The translations under genes were made by a program, and so were the position numbers. Under the pieces are notes generated by a model. That model searched no databases. It worked only from the letters and a program-made list of their open reading frames with translations, and had not been told where the DNA came from. From assembly GCF_016583795.1 (NCBI RefSeq), contig NZ_NRRS01000009.1:16581-80580 (forward strand): DNA of 64,000 nt, given 5' to 3'. This document shows positions 26,987 to 34,645 of the stretch, one piece after another (position 1 is the first letter of the stretch; each line of letters starts with the position of its first letter). This DNA comes from Rhabdochromatium marinum. Lineage in GTDB: Bacteria; Pseudomonadota; Gammaproteobacteria; Chromatiales; Chromatiaceae.

Positions 26987-29200
26987 ATGAATACATCGTC
27001 TTCAGGCGCATCCGCCTCGCTCCCCGCCTTTTGTGAAGGCCTGCTGCACTTCGGGGCACTGCCGCCTCACCACGCCGAACTGGGCCAGCAGCCGGTGCTT
27101 GCGCAGGGGCAGAATGGGCTGGACGAGATCAACCCGGCGGCGGTCTATCAAACTCGTCTGGTCGCCGATGCGCTGCGCTACACCACCCTGCAACTGTGCG
27201 CTTCCAAAGAGTCCGGTCATCCCGGTGGCTTTGCCAGTGCCGCCGATGCGGTCGCGGCTTTGACCCTGCTGGGGCACACCAACCTGATTACTGAAGTTGG
27301 CCATCACGCCCCCGGTTTCTACAGCGCCATCTTCCTGGATGGTTCGCTGGAGGCCATGGGCATCACCACGATGACCGAGCTACAACAGCGTTTTCGCGAA
27401 CACGACGGGCTGCTTGGGCATCTGTCCGGGGCCATGCCGGGTCTGCTCGCCCCTGCCGGACCGCTCGGGCAGGGGCAGCATTTCGCCATGGCCGGGGCCT
27501 ATCTCAACCGTGAGAAGTTGTTCCCGGTCACCATTGGCGACGGCGGCCTGGGCGAGCCCTATGTGCTCTCGGCAATGAAGCATTTTCACACCAGCTATCC
27601 GGCGGTGACCAACTTCCTGCCGGTGCTGATCTGGAATGGCTTCAGCCAGGAGCATCACTCAATGGTCTCGCGTATGAGCAATGCGCAGATGGTCAATCTG
27701 TGGCAGGCGCATGATTTTGCGCGGGTGATCCTGATTGATGCCAAGGACTTCGACGATGCCGGTCAGCCGGGGGATTATGTTGACAGCACCCGATTCAGCG
27801 ACCGCGCGCGCGATGCCTTCACCCAGGCGCTGCTGGCGGGGATGCAGGAGGCCGCCGATTCGGCCCTGAACGGCACCCTGACGGCGGTGATCGTCAAACA
27901 GCTCAAGGGCGCCGGTGTGCATGTGCAGGGCGCCAAGTCGCACAACCTCTACCCCGGCGATACGGTGGAAAAACCGGCGATTGCTGCCGCGCTGCAACGC
28001 CTGGCGCTGGCACCCGAAGCCTGGGCGCTGGTACGCACCCTGATGCAGCGTGCTGGCGGCGGGCCAGCCGGTAAGACGGTGGTGACCGAGTTTGAGCGCC
28101 CATTGACGGACATTGGCACTCTGCCAACCCAGGCATTCCCGCTCGGCGAGAAAGCTGTGCCGGCCAGCGCCCTGGCGGCCATGGTGGCCGAACTGGGGCG
28201 GCGCGATCCCGAATTCGTAGTCACCAATGCCGATGGCAACGAAGCCTCGGCCATGAAGGCGATCAACGAGGCGCTCAAGATCCGCCATCCCACTGAGGAT
28301 GCGCTCTACAACCAAGCCCCCGGTGGCCAGGTCTATGAGCCGCTGAGTGAGGACGCCTGCGCTGGCTTCGCCGCCGGATTGGCGCTGTTTGGCGGGCGCT
28401 CGCTGTGGCTGTCCTATGAGAGCTTCGCCATCAATGGCTGGCCGATTGTGCAGACTGTCGGCCAGGCGATGGCTGAGTTGCGCCGCAAAACCCCGGCGGT
28501 GATTACCATGTTCACTGCCGGCGCTCTGGAGCAGGGGCGCAATGGCTGGACCCATCAGCGCCCGGAACTGGAGAACTATATCGCTGGGCAGCAGCGCAAT
28601 GGCAATGTGTATCTGCTTTATCCAGCCGATGCCAACATGCTGCAAGCCGCTTATGGCTGGGCGCTGGAACAGTCCAACAAATGCATCAGCCTGATCGCCA
28701 GCAAGTCGCCGCTGCCAGTTTACAGCACGCCCGAGCAGGCACGAACCGCCGTCGAGCAGGGTGCGATGACGCTCTACGAAAGCCCCGCTGGCACCGGCCA
28801 GACCATCGTCTTTGCCGTCACCGGCGACATGGTCTATCTGCCGGTATTCGCGGCCAAGGATGCACTCGAAGCCGCCGGGCACCGGGTGCGTATCGTTGCG
28901 GTGGTCAACCCACGCCGCTTGTTCCGCTCGCAGGATGTCGCCTGGTCGCACAGTGCCGAGCCGGATGCGACCTTTATGGATGACGCTCAATTTGCTGAAC
29001 ACTTCAACGGCGATGTGCTGCTTGGCGTCAGTGGCGGTGGCACTCTGGCACTAGAGCCGGTGTTGCTGCGCGCGCGCGCAGCAGCGCGGGATCTGATCGG
29101 CTGGCAGCGTGGGGAGACCACCGCCAGCCCGGCGGAGATCATGGCCTACAACGGCCTCAGTGGCACGGCCCTGGCCGAGCGGACCCTGGCTTTGTTGTGA
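26987..29200 (+). CDS. Phosphoketolase/transketolase-like thiamine diphosphate enzyme
   Basis: A 737-residue TPP enzyme starting MNTSSSGASASLPAF. It has a transketolase-type N-terminal domain (SKESGHPGGFASAADAVAAL), a TPP motif region PVTIGDGGLGEPYVLSAM followed by VLIWNGFSQEHHS, and a pyrimidine domain with QAPGGQVYEPLSEDACAGFAAGLALFGG and LWLSYESFAINGW. The layout matches phosphoketolases more than transketolases, but canonical phosphoketolase motifs are altered. Databases sometimes call such proteins xylulose 5-phosphate 3-epimerase. It heads an operon with a DUF1537 kinase (stop at 29200, next ATG at 29203) and glcDEF, so a sugar-phosphate or C2 substrate is likely. The exact reaction is unknown. 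Confidence 0.8.
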   Translation: MNTSSSGASASLPAFCEGLLHFGALPPHHAELGQQPVLAQGQNGLDEINPAAVYQTRLVADALRYTTLQLCASKESGHPGGFASAADAVAALTLLGHTNLITEVGHHAPGFYSAIFLDGSLEAMGITTMTELQQRFREHDGLLGHLSGAMPGLLAPAGPLGQGQHFAMAGAYLNREKLFPVTIGDGGLGEPYVLSAMKHFHTSYPAVTNFLPVLIWNGFSQEHHSMVSRMSNAQMVNLWQAHDFARVILIDAKDFDDAGQPGDYVDSTRFSDRARDAFTQALLAGMQEAADSALNGTLTAVIVKQLKGAGVHVQGAKSHNLYPGDTVEKPAIAAALQRLALAPEAWALVRTLMQRAGGGPAGKTVVTEFERPLTDIGTLPTQAFPLGEKAVPASALAAMVAELGRRDPEFVVTNADGNEASAMKAINEALKIRHPTEDALYNQAPGGQVYEPLSEDACAGFAAGLALFGGRSLWLSYESFAINGWPIVQTVGQAMAELRRKTPAVITMFTAGALEQGRNGWTHQRPELENYIAGQQRNGNVYLLYPADANMLQAAYGWALEQSNKCISLIASKSPLPVYSTPEQARTAVEQGAMTLYESPAGTGQTIVFAVTGDMVYLPVFAAKDALEAAGHRVRIVAVVNPRRLFRSQDVAWSHSAEPDATFMDDAQFAEHFNGDVLLGVSGGGTLALEPVLLRARAAARDLIGWQRGETTASPAEIMAYNGLSGTALAERTLALL

Positions 29201-29202
29201 CC

Positions 29203-30558
29203 ATGACCAGCGCTGTCACCAAAATCATCGTCATCGACGACGACCCGACCGGCTCCCAGACCGTTCACAGTTGTCTGCTGCTGACGCGCTGGGATGTCGA
29301 GACCCTGCTGACCGGGCTGCGCGATGCCGCGCCGCTATTTTTCATTCTCAGCAACACCCGCGGCATGGGCGCGGAGCAGGCCGCCGCAGTGACCCGGGAG
29401 ATTTGTCGCCAGCTGCGCACTGCTCTGGAACAACTCGCCGCCCAAGGGCTGCGGATTCAGCCACTCGTCGTCAGCCGTTCCGACAGCACCCTGCGCGGAC
29501 ATTATCCGGTCGAAACCGATGTGATTGCCGAGGAACTCGGCCCTTTCGATGCCCATTTTCTGGTGCCGGCCTTCTTTGAGGGCGGACGTATCACCCGCGA
29601 TGGCATCCATTATCTGCGCGTCGATGGCCAGTTGGTGCCGGTGCATGAGACTGAATTTGCTCGTGACTCGGTGTTTGGCTTCAGCACCGCCTACTTGCCT
29701 GACTATGTGGCGGAGAAAACTCAAGGCCGCATTCCCGCCGGGCAAGTGGTGCAGCTGGGGTTGGCGGCGATACAGGGTGATCTCAGTGCGCAACTGCGCG
29801 CCCTGCACGGCAATCAATGCGTGGTGGTCGATGCCGAACAGCCCTCCGACCTGGACCGTTTCTGCACCCAGGTGCTGGCCGCCACCGCCGCAGGTCAGCG
29901 CTTTCTGTTTCGCAGCGCCGCCAGCCTACTGACCGCGCTGGCCAAACTGCCGCCTCAGCCAGTGGCGGCAGCCGACATGGGGCAGTTCGCCCGCAACGGC
30001 CAGCCGGGCGTGGTGCTGATGGGCTCCCATGTGGAGAAATCCAGCCGCCAGCTCGAACGCCTGATCGCGGCCGGGCGTGCGGAGCCGGGTGTGCTTCCCC
30101 TGGAGATCGCCATCGACCGCATCGACACTGAGGGTGAGGCGCTGCTGGAACAGCTTCAGCAGCAGGTGCGCGCAGTCATCCGCACTGGGCAGGGCGTGGT
30201 GCTCTACACCAGTCGCGGCGAGCGTCAGTTTCCAACCCGCGAAGCGCGCCTGGCTTTCGGCGAGCGGGTGGCGGCCTTTTTGGTGCGGATCGTCCAGACC
30301 CTGCCCGAGGACATCGGCTTTTTGATCAGCAAAGGGGGCATCACCTCCAACGATACCTTAAGCCAGGGGTTGGCGCTGCGGACCGCCCGGGTGCTGGGGC
30401 AAATTCTGCCCGGCTGCTCGGTGGTGCGCTGCCCGGCGGAGCATCCGCGCTTTCCCGGGCTGCCGGTGGTGATTTTTCCCGGCAATGTTGGCGACGATGA
30501 CGCCCTGGCGCTGGCCTATCACCGCTTGTCGAGTCCGGCTCATGCCCAGAATTCCTGA
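29203..30558 (+). CDS. Four-carbon acid sugar kinase family protein (DUF1537)
   Basis: A 451-residue protein with the two DUF1537 halves. The N-terminal sugar-binding part has DDDPTGSQTVHSCLL (near residue 13), SNTRGMG and SRSDSTLRGHYP. The C-terminal nucleotide-binding part has GSHVEKSSRQLERL and SKGGITSNDTLSQGL. Characterised members phosphorylate erythronate, threonate or related acids. ATG 29203 is preferred over an upstream GTG at 29197. Packed between the TPP enzyme and glcD (17-base overlap with glcD), it is clearly part of the glycolate operon. What it phosphorylates there is not evident. Confidence 0.88.
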   Translation: MTSAVTKIIVIDDDPTGSQTVHSCLLLTRWDVETLLTGLRDAAPLFFILSNTRGMGAEQAAAVTREICRQLRTALEQLAAQGLRIQPLVVSRSDSTLRGHYPVETDVIAEELGPFDAHFLVPAFFEGGRITRDGIHYLRVDGQLVPVHETEFARDSVFGFSTAYLPDYVAEKTQGRIPAGQVVQLGLAAIQGDLSAQLRALHGNQCVVVDAEQPSDLDRFCTQVLAATAAGQRFLFRSAASLLTALAKLPPQPVAAADMGQFARNGQPGVVLMGSHVEKSSRQLERLIAAGRAEPGVLPLEIAIDRIDTEGEALLEQLQQQVRAVIRTGQGVVLYTSRGERQFPTREARLAFGERVAAFLVRIVQTLPEDIGFLISKGGITSNDTLSQGLALRTARVLGQILPGCSVVRCPAEHPRFPGLPVVIFPGNVGDDDALALAYHRLSSPAHAQNS

Positions 30559-32026
30559 CGAACGCCCGCTCAATCCGCAACCGGACATCATCGCGGCGCT
30601 CAGCGCCGTTTTGCCCGCCGGGACGGTGTTGTCCTCCGCCGCCGAGCTGGCGCCCTATGAATGCGACGGCCTGACCGCCTTTCGCCAGCGCCCAATGGTG
30701 GTGGCGTTGCCCGAGTGCATTGAGCAGGTGCAACAGGTGCTCAGGTTGTGTCATGACGCCCGGGTGCCGGTGGTGGTGCGCGGCGCGGGCACCGGGCTGT
30801 CGGGCGGTGCGCTGCCGCTGGCCGATGGGGTGCTGGTGTCGCTGGCAAAATTCAACCGGATTCTGGCCGTTGATCCCGACAGTCTGAGCGCGCGGGTACA
30901 ACCCGGGGTGCGCAATCTGGCCATCAGCGAAGCCGCTGCGCCCTATGGCCTCTACTATGCCCCGGATCCGTCCTCGCAGATTGCCTGCACCATCGGCGGC
31001 AATGTGGCGGAGAACTCCGGCGGGGTGCATTGCCTGAAATATGGCCTTACAGTACACAACATTCTCAAGCTCAAGCTGCTGACCATTGAGGGCGAACTGT
31101 TTGAGGTCGGTCGCGAGGCGCTCGATGCCCCCGGGCTGGATCTGCTGGCGTTGCTGACCGGCTCCGAGGGCATGCTGGCGGTGATTGTCGAAATCACCGT
31201 CAAGCTGCTGCCCAAGCCGGAACGGGCCCAGGTGTTGCTGGCCGCTTTTGCCGACGTCGAAACCGCTGGCGCAGCGGTCGCCGGCATCATCGCCGCCGGC
31301 ATCACCCCGGCGGGGCTGGAGATGATGGACAACCCGGCGATTCGTGCCGCCGAGGATTTTGTCCAGGCCGGCTACCCGGTCGAGGCCGAAGCGGTGCTGA
31401 TCTGCGAACTCGACGGCTTCAATGCCGAGGTGTCCTTTGAGGTGATGCGGGTGCGCGAGCTGTTGCTCAGCGCCGGCGCGACCGAAGTGCGCACCGCCGC
31501 CGATGAGGCCGAGCGCCTGCTGTTTTGGAAGGGACGCAAGGCTGCCTTTCCGGCGGTTGGACGCCTCTCACCAGATTATTACTGCATGGATGGCACCATC
31601 CCACGCCGTGAGCTACCCCGGGTACTGCGTCGCATCGCCGAGCTGGCGGCAGATTATAGTCTGCGGGTGGCGAATGTTTTTCATGCTGGCGACGGCAATC
31701 TGCATCCGCTGATTCTCTACGATGCCAATCATCCCGGTGAATTGGAGCGCGCCGAGGAACTTGGCGGTGCCATTCTGGAGTTGTGCGTCGCGGTCGGCGG
31801 CACCGTGACCGGCGAGCATGGTGTGGGTGTCGAGAAGCTCAATCAAATGTGCGTGCAGTTCAATACCACCGAGCTTGAGCAAATGCACCGCGTGAAAGCC
31901 GCCTTTGATCCGCACGGTCTGCTGAATCCGGGCAAGGCGGTGCCGACCCTGCACCGCTGTGCTGAATTTGGTGCCATGCATGTGCATCACGGTGAACTGA
32001 AATTCCCTGAGCTGCCACGGTTTTGA
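30542..32026 (+). CDS. glcD: Glycolate oxidase subunit GlcD
   Basis: A 494-residue FAD-binding subunit starting MPRIPDERPLN. FAD-binding type-4 motifs are VVVRGAGTGLSGGALPLADGV (about residue 77) and PDPSSQIACTIGGNVAENSGG. The C-terminal FAD-oxidase domain has VFHAGDGNLHPLILYD and VTGEHGVGVEK. With GlcE and GlcF it oxidises glycolate to glyoxylate. In an autotroph with Rubisco this handles photorespiratory glycolate. It overlaps the end of the DUF1537 gene by 17 bases. Confidence 0.96.
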   Translation: MPRIPDERPLNPQPDIIAALSAVLPAGTVLSSAAELAPYECDGLTAFRQRPMVVALPECIEQVQQVLRLCHDARVPVVVRGAGTGLSGGALPLADGVLVSLAKFNRILAVDPDSLSARVQPGVRNLAISEAAAPYGLYYAPDPSSQIACTIGGNVAENSGGVHCLKYGLTVHNILKLKLLTIEGELFEVGREALDAPGLDLLALLTGSEGMLAVIVEITVKLLPKPERAQVLLAAFADVETAGAAVAGIIAAGITPAGLEMMDNPAIRAAEDFVQAGYPVEAEAVLICELDGFNAEVSFEVMRVRELLLSAGATEVRTAADEAERLLFWKGRKAAFPAVGRLSPDYYCMDGTIPRRELPRVLRRIAELAADYSLRVANVFHAGDGNLHPLILYDANHPGELERAEELGGAILELCVAVGGTVTGEHGVGVEKLNQMCVQFNTTELEQMHRVKAAFDPHGLLNPGKAVPTLHRCAEFGAMHVHHGELKFPELPRF

Positions 32027-32048
32027 CATTCCGCCATGATTGATTCCC

Positions 32049-33230
32049 ATGACTGACCCCTCTTTCAGCACTGGCTCCGACCCGGATCCCAACCCTGACG
32101 TCAGCACTGACGTTAGCATTGGCGGCAATGTCCAGGACAGCGAGGCTGCACTGGTCGCCCAGGTGCACGAGGCCCAGGCGGCGGGGCGGGCGCTGCGGAT
32201 TCAGGGCACTGGCAGCAAAGCCTTTTACGGCAACTCTTGCCCGGCGGAGGCGGTGCTCGATTGTACTGGACATCGGGGCGTGGTGGCCTATGAGCCCAGT
32301 GAATTGGCCATCACCGCTCGTGCCGGCACCTCATTGTTGGAGATTGAGCACCTGCTCGCCGAGCAGAGCCAGCAGTTTCCGTTTGAGCCGCCGCATTTTG
32401 GCGACGGTACCGGCAGCGACGATATTGGCGGTGGCACCCTGGGCGGATTGGTGGCAACCGGCCTGTCCGGGCCAAGCCGTCCTTATACCGGCAGTGTGCG
32501 CGATGCAGTGCTGGGGGTGCGGCTGCTCAATGGACGTGGCGAGGTGCTGCACTTCGGCGGTCAGGTGATGAAAAACGTCGCCGGTTATGACCTCTCGCGC
32601 CTGATGGCAGGTGCCCTCGGGGTGTTGGGCGTGCTGCTGGAGGTGTCGCTTAAGGTGATTCCAACGCCGCCTGCCACTCTCACCCTAGTACATGAGTGTT
32701 CTCTGGAGGCGGCCCTGCAGCAGCTACGCCGCTGGGCTAGGCGTCCGCTGCCGATTACCGCGAGTGCCTGGTATCAGGGACGGTTGATGATCCGGCTGTC
32801 TGGCAGTGACGAAGCCCTGGCCGAGAGTCACCGCCTGTTGGGCGGCACGCCCTTGGACGTGGCGGAATCGGCTTGGCGCGTGCTGCGCGATCAGCGCCAC
32901 GCCTTCTTCCTCGGTGACGCGCCGCTGTGGCGCCTGTCCGTCAGTCCCGCAACCCCGGCTGATGCCCTGCCTGGCGCCGAAGATCAACTCATCGAGTGGG
33001 GTGGGGCGCTGCGCTGGCTGACCGGCGACCAAGATGTTGCTCAGCTGCGCGCCCTCGCCCAAGCGGCGGGTGGACATGCCACCCTGTTTCGCCCAGGGCG
33101 TGGCCCCATGCCCGCTGATGGGGTGTTCAACCCGCTCGAACCGGTGGTGAAGCGCCTGCATCAACAACTCAAAAGCGCCTTTGATCCCCAGGGGATTCTC
33201 AATCCAAGGCGCCTGTACCCGGATCTCTGA
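32049..33230 (+). CDS. glcE: Glycolate oxidase subunit GlcE
   Basis: A 393-residue FAD-binding subunit. After an Asp/Pro/Ser-rich N-terminus come RALRIQGTGSKAFYGN, ITARAGTSLLEIEHLLAE and GGGTLGGLVATGLSGPSRP, then QVMKNVAGYDLSRLMAGALG, all typical of GlcE. ATG 32049 is chosen; an in-frame TTG lies at 32040, and neither has a convincing ribosome-binding site. Translation may depend on glcD, 22 bases upstream. The C-terminus (FDPQGILNPRRLYPDL) is conserved. Confidence 0.93.
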   Translation: MTDPSFSTGSDPDPNPDVSTDVSIGGNVQDSEAALVAQVHEAQAAGRALRIQGTGSKAFYGNSCPAEAVLDCTGHRGVVAYEPSELAITARAGTSLLEIEHLLAEQSQQFPFEPPHFGDGTGSDDIGGGTLGGLVATGLSGPSRPYTGSVRDAVLGVRLLNGRGEVLHFGGQVMKNVAGYDLSRLMAGALGVLGVLLEVSLKVIPTPPATLTLVHECSLEAALQQLRRWARRPLPITASAWYQGRLMIRLSGSDEALAESHRLLGGTPLDVAESAWRVLRDQRHAFFLGDAPLWRLSVSPATPADALPGAEDQLIEWGGALRWLTGDQDVAQLRALAQAAGGHATLFRPGRGPMPADGVFNPLEPVVKRLHQQLKSAFDPQGILNPRRLYPDL

Positions 33231-33253
33231 GCCTCCGCATCTTAGCCCCGCCC

Positions 33254-34579
33254 ATGCAGACGCAACTCAGCCCCTCCGTGCGCGCCACCCCTGCAGGTCG
33301 GGATGCTGAGCCCATTCTGCGCGCCTGCGTGCACTGTGGTTTTTGCACCGCCACCTGTCCGACTTATCAACTGCTCGGGGATGAACTCGATGGCCCTCGT
33401 GGGCGGATTTATTTGATCAAAAACCTGTTGGAAGGCGAGGCCGCCACCCGCGCCACCCAGGTGCATCTCGACCGCTGCCTGACCTGTCTGAACTGCGAAA
33501 CCACCTGCCCATCCGGGGTTAAGTACCACCATTTGCTCGATATCGGCCGCCAGCATGTGGAGCAGGCCGTTGCACGACCGCTGCACGAACGGCTGCTGCG
33601 CTGGGGGTTGCGGACCATCCTGCCTTATCCGCACCGTCTGCGTCCGCTGTTGTGGTTCGCGCAGCGGTTGCGCCCGCTGCTGCCAGCGGTACTGCGCGAC
33701 AAGTTCCCACCTCGCCATCGCCCCGTAGTGTCTGCTGCGCTGCGCCCGGCAGTGGCAGCGGTGGCGGTTGCCGCATCCAGCGTCCAATCCAGAGACGAGT
33801 CCAGAGATAAATCGAGAGTCGAGTGTTCGCTTGGTGCTTACCAACCGCGCCAATCATGCCGATTACGTCAGGTCATTGTGCTCGACAACTGTGTTGAGCC
33901 TCTGCTCACTCCGGCCACGGTCGTCGCGCTGGAGCGCATTCTCGCGGCGCTCGACATTCAAGTCATGCGCGCATCGGGGGCCGGATGCTGCGGAGCCATC
34001 GCTGCGCATCTGGCGGCTCCCGAACAAGCCAAGCTGCAGATACGCCGCAACATCGACGCCTGGTGGCCGCTGGTGGAAGCCGGAGCCGAGGCGATTCTGG
34101 TTTCGGCCAGCGGCTGCGGCGCGGCGGTGAAGGATTACGGCTGGTGGCTGCGCGATGATCCCGACTATGCCGCGCGCGCCGCGCACATCGTGTCCCTGGC
34201 ACAGGATCCCAGCGAATATTTCAGCGCCGAGGAGCTGGTGCCCCTAGTTGCAAGCCAGTCCAAACGCCTGGCGTTTCACCCCCCCTGCACCCTGCAACAC
34301 GGCCAGCAACTTCCCGGCCAGGTCGAACACCTGCTGCGGGAAGCCGGCTTTGAACTGCTGCCGGTGCAGAACAGTCACAGCTGCTGCGGCTCAGCCGGCA
34401 CTTACTCCATCCTGCACAGCACACTGGCCAATCAACTGCGGGATGACAAGCTCCAAACACTGGAAGTTACTGACCCCGCCCTGATTGTCACCGCCAATGT
34501 CGGCTGTCAAACCCATCTGCAAACCGCAACCGCACGCCCAGTGGTGCATTGGTTGGAGTTGTTTGATCCGGACGGCTGA
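33254..34579 (+). CDS. glcF: Glycolate oxidase iron-sulfur subunit GlcF
   Basis: A 441-residue Fe-S subunit. Two 4Fe-4S motifs, CVHCGFCTATCPTYQ (near residue 22) and CLTCLNCETTCPSG (near 76), are followed by two CCG domains with GAGCCGAIAAHL and SHSCCGSAGTYS. It passes electrons from GlcD/E flavin to quinone. A polar low-complexity stretch (SVQSRDESRDKSRVE, about residues 175-190) separates the cluster domain from the CCG domains and is longer than usual. Last gene of the operon; an imperfect hairpin without a T-run follows at 34587-34625. Confidence 0.94.
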   Translation: MQTQLSPSVRATPAGRDAEPILRACVHCGFCTATCPTYQLLGDELDGPRGRIYLIKNLLEGEAATRATQVHLDRCLTCLNCETTCPSGVKYHHLLDIGRQHVEQAVARPLHERLLRWGLRTILPYPHRLRPLLWFAQRLRPLLPAVLRDKFPPRHRPVVSAALRPAVAAVAVAASSVQSRDESRDKSRVECSLGAYQPRQSCRLRQVIVLDNCVEPLLTPATVVALERILAALDIQVMRASGAGCCGAIAAHLAAPEQAKLQIRRNIDAWWPLVEAGAEAILVSASGCGAAVKDYGWWLRDDPDYAARAAHIVSLAQDPSEYFSAEELVPLVASQSKRLAFHPPCTLQHGQQLPGQVEHLLREAGFELLPVQNSHSCCGSAGTYSILHSTLANQLRDDKLQTLEVTDPALIVTANVGCQTHLQTATARPVVHWLELFDPDG

Positions 34580-34645
34580 GCAAGAGCGGTTGGGTCTGAA
34601 ATTTTCAAGCAGGCTACCCCAACCGAAGGGTACTCAGGTTGTCAT

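Noticed and set aside
27659..29002. Long minus-strand open frame opposite the TPP enzyme
   Set aside because: Shadow frame with no domain pattern; the plus-strand protein is conserved throughout.
34587..34625. Stem CGGTTGGGT / ACCCCAACCG after glcF as a terminator
   Set aside because: The stem is imperfect, the loop is long and there is no T-run.
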